Below are positions 44,034 through 48,488 of a DNA stretch of 48,488 nt, piece after piece. The stretch covers positions 1 through 48,488 of the forward strand of contig JACESF010000027.1 in NCBI GenBank assembly GCA_013911975.1, given 5' to 3'. The position numbers and the translations under genes are program-made. The stretch comes from Hyphomicrobiales bacterium (GTDB lineage Bacteria; Pseudomonadota; Alphaproteobacteria; Rhizobiales; Xanthobacteraceae). How positions within the stretch are numbered: position 1 is the first letter of the stretch; the number at the start of each line of letters is the position of its first letter. The notes under the pieces were generated by a model. The model made no database searches and had not been told where the DNA came from. It saw nothing but the letters and a program-made list of their open reading frames with translations.

Positions 44034-44867
44034 TCACTTCATCCGGGCCAGGACCAGCCGGGACACGACGTTGAGGAGCAGGACGCCCACGGTGATCAGA
44101 AGCGCACCCGCCCAGGCGAGCGCCACCCAGTCATCGAACGGGCTGCCGGCATACTGATAGATGGCGATGGGCAGGCTGGCCATGGGCCGCGACAGGTCCA
44201 CCGACCAGGAATTGTTGCCCAGCGAGGTGAAGAGCAGGGGCGCCGTCTCGCCGGCGGCGCGGGCCACCGCGAGCAGGATGCCCGTGACGATGCCCGCCCG
44301 GGCGGCGCGCCACGTCACCATCATCACCACTTTCCACTGCGGCGCGCCCAGCGCGAAGGCCGCCTCGCGCAGGCCCACGGGCACGAGGTTCAGCATGTCC
44401 TCCGTGGTGCGCACGATCACCGGGATCACCAGGATGGCGAGGGCGATGCCGCCCGCCCAGCCGGAGAAGCCGCCGAACGGGATCACCAGGAACTGGTAGA
44501 TGAACAGGCCCACCAGGATGGACGGGGCCGAGAGCAGGATGTCGTTCACGAAGCGGGCGGCGGAGCCGATCTTCGTGCCCCGGCCGTTCTCCGCGAGGAA
44601 GGTGCCGCACAGCAGGCCGATGGGACCGCCGATGACCAGCGCCAGCGCGATCTGGATCAGCGAGCCGACGATGGCGTTCAGCAGGCCGCCATTCTGGCCC
44701 GGAGGCATGGTGACGTTGGTGAACACGGTGAGCCGGAGCGCGGGAAGGCCCCGCTCCAGCAGCGTCCAGAGGATCCAGGCCAGCAGGAAGATGGCGAAGA
44801 TGGCGAAGCCGGTCGAGAGCACCTTGATGGTGGTGTCCTTGGCGCGGCGTGCGGCGAGGGAAGCCAT
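44034..44867 (-). CDS. pstA: Phosphate ABC transporter permease PstA
   Basis: A 277-residue permease with six membrane helices. The EAA loop (EAAFALGAPQWKVVMMVTW) that docks PstB is clear, as is GETAPLLFTSLG near the pore. It pairs with PstC in the inner membrane. It begins 19 bases after the pstC stop, with AAGGATAAACAGCC upstream. Normal length. Confidence 0.96.
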   Translation of the reverse strand: MASLAARRAKDTTIKVLSTGFAIFAIFLLAWILWTLLERGLPALRLTVFTNVTMPPGQNGGLLNAIVGSLIQIALALVIGGPIGLLCGTFLAENGRGTKIGSAARFVNDILLSAPSILVGLFIYQFLVIPFGGFSGWAGGIALAILVIPVIVRTTEDMLNLVPVGLREAAFALGAPQWKVVMMVTWRAARAGIVTGILLAVARAAGETAPLLFTSLGNNSWSVDLSRPMASLPIAIYQYAGSPFDDWVALAWAGALLITVGVLLLNVVSRLVLARMK

Positions 44868-44886
44868 GGCTGTTTATCCTTCCCGG

Positions 44887-45864
44887 TCAGTCGAGGCGCG
44901 AGCGCACGAGCGCGCGGGAGAGTGCAAGGACGATGAAGGAGATGACGAACAGGATGAAGCCGAGCTGAAGCAGCGAGGTGAGCTTCAGCGAGCCGATCGC
45001 CGCCTCGGGGAATTCGTTCGCGATGGTCGAGGCGATGGTGGCGCCCGGCGCGAACAGCGAGGCGGAGAGGCGGGTCGCGTTGCCGATCACGAAGGTGACG
45101 GCCATGGTCTCGCCCAGCGCGCGCCCGAGGCCCAGCATCACCGCGCCCACCATGGCGGTCTTGCCGTAGGGGATGGAGACGTTCTTGTAGACCTCGTAGG
45201 TGGTGGCCCCGACGCCGTAGGCGCTCTCCTTGAGCATGGGGGGAACCGATTCCAGGGTCTCCACGAACATGGCCGTGATGAAGGGGATGATCATGACCGC
45301 CAGGATCAGACCGGCGGTGAGCATGCCCGAGCCGAGCGGCGGGCCCATGAAGAGGGCGCCGATGACCGGGATGGGGCTCAGCCACTCGATCAGCGGCGGC
45401 TGCACATAGGCCGCGATCAGCGGCACGATGACGAAGAAGCCCCACATGCCGTAGATGATGGAGGGCACGGCGGCGAGGAGCTGCACGGCGACGCCGATGG
45501 GCCGGCGCAGCGCCTGCGGCGCGATCTCAGTGAGGAAGAAGGCGATGCCGAAGGACAGCGGCAGCGCGAAGATGACCGCGATGACGGCGCTGAAGACCGT
45601 GCCGTAGATCATCACCAGCGCGCCGAAATTCTCGGTCACCGGGTTCCACGAGGCGGTCCAGAGGAAGTCGAGGCCGAAATGGCGCAGGGCCGGAAGGCCG
45701 CCCTCGAAGAGCTGGGCGATGATCAGGCCCAGCAGCACCAGAACGAAGATGCCGCTCGCCCACAGGGCGCCGACGAAAATGGGATCGGCAACCGCCCCGG
45801 TGGGCTTCGCCTTGTCGATGGGGGTCAGGGCCCCGGCCTTTGCGGTGGTGATCGTCGCGTCCAT
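44887..45864 (-). CDS. pstC: Phosphate ABC transporter permease PstC
   Basis: A 325-residue permease with six core helices and an N-terminal cytoplasmic leader of about 35 residues. SIIYGMWGFFVIVP and the docking loop ESAYGVGATTYEVYKNVSIP are family markers, and ALGETMAVTFVIGN lines the pathway. ATG 45864 has GGGAAGAG upstream; an in-frame TTG at 45882 is less likely. It lies 361 bases after pstS, with a large hairpin between. Confidence 0.95.
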   Translation of the reverse strand: MDATITTAKAGALTPIDKAKPTGAVADPIFVGALWASGIFVLVLLGLIIAQLFEGGLPALRHFGLDFLWTASWNPVTENFGALVMIYGTVFSAVIAVIFALPLSFGIAFFLTEIAPQALRRPIGVAVQLLAAVPSIIYGMWGFFVIVPLIAAYVQPPLIEWLSPIPVIGALFMGPPLGSGMLTAGLILAVMIIPFITAMFVETLESVPPMLKESAYGVGATTYEVYKNVSIPYGKTAMVGAVMLGLGRALGETMAVTFVIGNATRLSASLFAPGATIASTIANEFPEAAIGSLKLTSLLQLGFILFVISFIVLALSRALVRSRLD

Positions 45865-46225
45865 CGTCCCGCTCTTCCCCAATCGCGTGCCACGCCCTTC
45901 GCGTAGCCGAACTGCAAAATCATCGGCCCGCGGCTGCGCGCCCGTGGCCGGCTGTACCCGTGCCGGGCCACCTTCGGGCGGTCACGGCAGGCCCCGCCTG
46001 CTCCGATCCGCCGAAGGGCCGCGTGCCGGGCCCGTCGTTTCCTGAAAACCCGGCGGCCGAGATGCCTTGACGCTCCCCCCGGGACGCTCCGGCCTCTCGC
46101 CTGCACGTATCCGGCCGGTCACGTCCGGCCGTTCATGGTGCCGAGCCCGGCGAAGGGGGAAGGTCCCCTCTCGCCGGGCTTGGCGGCCCGCCCCCTGTTC
46201 CCCGCAGAAGGGGGCCGGGCCTAGA
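45865..46225 (-). other. pstS-pstC intercistronic region with a large stem-loop
   Basis: About 361 bases without a gene. A strong hairpin at 46144-46180 has a 10-base stem AGCCCGGCGA/TCGCCGGGCT continued by GGGG/CCCC after a bulge. On the minus strand it starts about 45 bases after the pstS stop and has no T run. Such a structure would let pstS be expressed above pstCAB, by partial termination or by protecting the pstS mRNA. No promoter for pstC was recognised. Confidence 0.6.
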
Positions 46226-47269
46226 TCAGAACACCGGCTTTCCGTCCGGGGCCTTCACTTCCGCCTTCCAGGCCGCCTTCACGCGCTCCACCACCGCTTC
46301 GGGAAGCGGGATGTAGTGCATCTTCTCGGCGATCTCGGAGCCTTCCTTGCCATAGGCCCAGTCGAAGAACTTCATCACTTCACGGGAAGCTTCCACGTTG
46401 GTGGGGTTCTTCGGCAGGAGGATGTAGGTGGGGCTCACGATCGGCCACGCGCCTTCGCCGGCGGTGTTGATCATGGAGGCGGCGAAGTCCTTGGAGCCGG
46501 CCCAGTCGGCGGCGGCGGCGGCTTCCACGAAGTTCTTCACTTCGGGGCTGACGAACTTGCCGGCCTTGTTCTGGAGCTGGGTGACGACCAGCTTGTTGGA
46601 CGCGGCGTAGATGAACTCCACGTAGCCGATGCCGCCCTTGGTGTTCTTCACGTTGCCGGTGACGCCCTCATTGCCCTTGGCGCCAGCGCCGGTGGGCCAC
46701 TGGACCGAGGTGGCGGCGCCGACCTTGGACTTCCACTCGGGGCTGACCTCGGAGAGGTAGCTGGTGAAGATGAAGGTCGTGCCCGACGCGTCGGACCGGT
46801 AGACCGGGACGATGGCGGTGGCGGGCAGCTTCACGCCGGGGTTCAGGTCGGCGATGGCCTTGTCGTCCCACTTGGTGACCTTGCCGAGATAGATGTCGGC
46901 GATCACCGGGCCGGTCAGCTTGAGCTGGTTGGTGGTGACGCCGTCCAGGTTCACGGTGGCGACCACCGAGCCGATCACGGTCGGGAACTGAAGCAGGTTG
47001 TTGGACGCCAGCTTGTCGGACGCCATCGGGGCGTCGGACGCGCCGAAATCGACCGTGCGGTTGATGATCTGATTCTGACCGCCACCCGAGCCGATGGACT
47101 GATAGTTCAGGGCGTTACCGGACTTCTCCTTATACTTCGCGCCCCACGACTGGTAGACGGGAGCGGGGAAGGACGCGCCGGCGCCGTTGATGTCGACCGC
47201 GGACGCGCTGCCAGCGACCAGGGATCCGGCGAGCGCAAGCGCTGCGCCAAGAACGGTGATGTGCTTCAC
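46226..47269 (-). CDS. pstS: Phosphate ABC transporter substrate-binding protein PstS
   Basis: A 347-residue periplasmic phosphate-binding protein. The signal peptide is cleaved at about Ala24 (SASA-VD). The mature start INGAGASFPAPVYQSWG is the family signature. SIGSGGGQNQI, FGASDAPM and the RSDASGTTFIFTSYL loop bind phosphate. GTG start with AAGGAG upstream, better than the longer frame to 47329. A three-repeat Pho box lies about 92 bases upstream. Confidence 0.97.
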   Translation of the reverse strand: MKHITVLGAALALAGSLVAGSASAVDINGAGASFPAPVYQSWGAKYKEKSGNALNYQSIGSGGGQNQIINRTVDFGASDAPMASDKLASNNLLQFPTVIGSVVATVNLDGVTTNQLKLTGPVIADIYLGKVTKWDDKAIADLNPGVKLPATAIVPVYRSDASGTTFIFTSYLSEVSPEWKSKVGAATSVQWPTGAGAKGNEGVTGNVKNTKGGIGYVEFIYAASNKLVVTQLQNKAGKFVSPEVKNFVEAAAAADWAGSKDFAASMINTAGEGAWPIVSPTYILLPKNPTNVEASREVMKFFDWAYGKEGSEIAEKMHYIPLPEAVVERVKAAWKAEVKAPDGKPVF

Positions 47270-47361
47270 GGGGGTGTCTCCTTGCCAATCAGGTGTCGCC
47301 CGTCGGCCTGCGGGGCCGAGACGCAACATGGGCCCGGAATGAATACCGGGCAGGCGCCACC

Positions 47362-47394
47362 GTTCTATGACTCTTGAGTGACAGTCGGATGACG
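47362..47394 (-). promoter_or_regulatory. Pho box of pstS (three 11-base repeats)
   Basis: On the minus strand, three direct repeats follow with exact 11-base spacing: CGTCATCCGAC, TGTCACTCAAG, AGTCATAGAAC. Each carries the PhoB half-site core (T/C)GTCA(T/C) or AGTCAT. The array ends about 92 bases before the pstS start, in the 154-base gap between phoR and pstS. Confidence 0.85.
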
Positions 47395-47396
47395 AC

Positions 47397-47411
47397 TTAA
47401 GCTTCTGTTAA
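47397..47411. promoter_or_regulatory. Perfect CtrA-type box beside the Pho box
   Basis: TTAA-GCTTCTG-TTAA matches TTAA-N7-TTAA exactly and lies two bases from the outer Pho-box repeat, upstream of it with respect to pstS and 12 bases after the phoR stop. The match is seen; CtrA binding is inference. Confidence 0.5.
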
Positions 47412-47423
47412 GGCAGGGATTTT

Positions 47424-48488
47424 TTACTGAGCCGCCAAAGTTTCGAACCGCACGGCGAAGGTCGCGCCCTGGCCCGGCTGGCTTTCCACGGCCAGTTTGC
47501 CCCGGTGGCGGGCGACGATGTGCTTCACGATGGCGAGGCCCAGCCCCGTGCCGCCCTGGTCGCGGCTCGCCACCACGTCCACCCGGTAGAAGCGTTCCGT
47601 GAGACGAGGCAGGTGCTCCGGCGAGATGCCGGGTCCGAAATCGCGGATCGAGACCAGCGCATCGCCGCCGCCGTCCTTGGCGATGGAGACTTCGACCCGC
47701 TTGCCCGCCGCACCGTATTTCAGGGCATTCTCCACCAAATTCTCGAACAGGCGGATCAGCTCGTCCCGGTCGCCCAGCACCGGCACCGGCTCTTCCGGGC
47801 GCGTCACGCAGATCTCGACGCCGCGCTCGCGCGCCAGCGGGGAGAGGGTCTCGCAGACATGGGCGACGATCATGCCCAGCTCCACCTGCGTGTCGGGGCG
47901 CACATGGGCGTTCAGCTCGATGCGCGACAGGGAGAGCAGGTCGTCGATGAGGCGGGACATGCGCCGGGCCTGGGCGCCCATGATGCCGAGGAACCGCTCG
48001 CGCGCCGCCGCGTCGTTCCGCGCCGGGCCCATGAGGGTCTCGATGAAGCCCGAGAGCGAGGCGAGGGGCGTGCGCAGCTCGTGGCTGGCATTGGCGACGA
48101 AGTCGGCGCGCATCTGCTCCACCCGCCGCTGCTGGGTGAGGTCGCGGAAGGTGAGGAGCACCGTGTCTGGCCCGCGCACCTGACCCGGGACCTCCAGCAG
48201 GCGCAGGGGCACGATGTGCGCCTCAAGCCAGCGGTCCAGCGGGATGCGCTCGCCGAATTCCACGCGCCGGGGAATGCCGTCCTGGGCGCTGGTGCGCACC
48301 GCCTCCAGCACTTCCGGCACCCGGACGAGGAAGGAGAGGGGATCGCCGACCCGCGCGGGGCCGATGGCCATGGCCACGCGGGCATTGGCCACCAGGATGT
48401 CGCCGTCCGGCGTCAGCAGCAGCGCGGGCTCGGGAAGCGCGGCGACCACCGCGGTCACGGCGGGCTCCACCCGGGCGCGGGGCGGGGC
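47424..48488 (-). CDS. phoR: Phosphate regulon sensor histidine kinase PhoR (5' end outside the window)
   Basis: About 354 residues of the C-terminal part are present. A PAS-like domain (starting PEPALLLTPDGDILVANARV) is followed by the H-box FVANASHELRTPLASL with the phospho-acceptor His, N-box NLVENALKYG, G1 DFGPGIS and G2 GGTGLGLAIVKHI. The frame stays open to the window edge, past a GTG at 48470, and the N-terminal membrane helices usual in PhoR are missing, so the gene continues beyond. It is followed by the pst operon, and phosphorylates PhoB when phosphate is low. Confidence 0.93.
   Translation of the reverse strand, partial: APPRARVEPAVTAVVAALPEPALLLTPDGDILVANARVAMAIGPARVGDPLSFLVRVPEVLEAVRTSAQDGIPRRVEFGERIPLDRWLEAHIVPLRLLEVPGQVRGPDTVLLTFRDLTQQRRVEQMRADFVANASHELRTPLASLSGFIETLMGPARNDAAARERFLGIMGAQARRMSRLIDDLLSLSRIELNAHVRPDTQVELGMIVAHVCETLSPLARERGVEICVTRPEEPVPVLGDRDELIRLFENLVENALKYGAAGKRVEVSIAKDGGGDALVSIRDFGPGISPEHLPRLTERFYRVDVVASRDQGGTGLGLAIVKHIVARHRGKLAVESQPGQGATFAVRFETLAAQ

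Noticed and set aside
1..48488. CRISPR arrays, insertion sequences, prophage or toxin-antitoxin pairs
   Set aside because: No regularly spaced repeats, transposase, integrase, phage structural genes or recognisable toxin-antitoxin pairs were seen.

Overview
The window is chromosomal DNA of an alphaproteobacterium of the order Hyphomicrobiales, most like the Xanthobacter/Azorhizobium/Ancylobacter group. This is inferred from gene content and order, not from a search. Evidence: uniformly high GC with GC-rich third codon positions; a gcrA cell-cycle regulator; the rhizobial-type chvI-chvG-hprK-EIIA(Man)-HPr-pckA cluster; argD-argF-hslO; metZ-apaG; and rpmH-rnpA-yidC-engB. No insertion sequence, integrase, phage gene or CRISPR array was seen. 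It is largely a housekeeping region with a few accessory genes.

Layout. 1-5.6 kb: a small secreted Gly/Ala-rich protein, cytochrome c maturation genes ccmC-ccmD-ccmG, convergent yciB, mtgA, a short-chain prenyl synthase gene (ispA type), an orphan small gene behind an AT-rich dyad, and tRNA-Arg(ACG). 5.8-13.8 kb: a histidine kinase, the regulatory PTS proteins HPr and EIIA(Man), HPr kinase, the ChvG/ChvI two-component system, a HugZ-type protein and PEP carboxykinase. 14.2-17.7 kb: leuC and leuD, separated by a small secreted protein, a zincin-like metallopeptidase and a cytochrome b561. 17.9-23.3 kb: a CPA2 cation antiporter with a TrkA-N domain, then rpmH-rnpA-yidC-engB. 23.5-32.4 kb: the most accessory part, with an acyltransferase, a two-domain cold-shock protein, a SulP transporter coupled to a nitroreductase, a gamma-glutamyltransferase-like hydrolase, a NeuD/PglD-like acyltransferase and a lone TctC-type binding protein. 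32.5-41.5 kb: gcrA, argD-argF-hslO, trkH-apaG-metZ and a two-domain dCTP deaminase. 41.6-48.5 kb: the phosphate regulon phoR-pstS-pstC-pstA-pstB-phoU-phoB, all on the minus strand, with phoR cut by the window end.

How the genes work together. Two signalling modules dominate. In the first, ChvG/ChvI and the phosphotransfer proteins sit beside pckA, linking envelope or acid sensing and carbon status to gluconeogenesis. In the second, a complete phosphate uptake and sensing operon is driven by a three-repeat Pho box upstream of pstS.

The more interesting observations are regulatory. A perfect TTAA-N7-TTAA (CtrA-type) sequence lies next to the Pho box and another lies upstream of pckA. A cluster of GANTC (CcrM methylation) sites lies upstream of gcrA. 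The argD leader combines a strong promoter with a terminator-like hairpin. I did not find a convincing undescribed multi-gene system.
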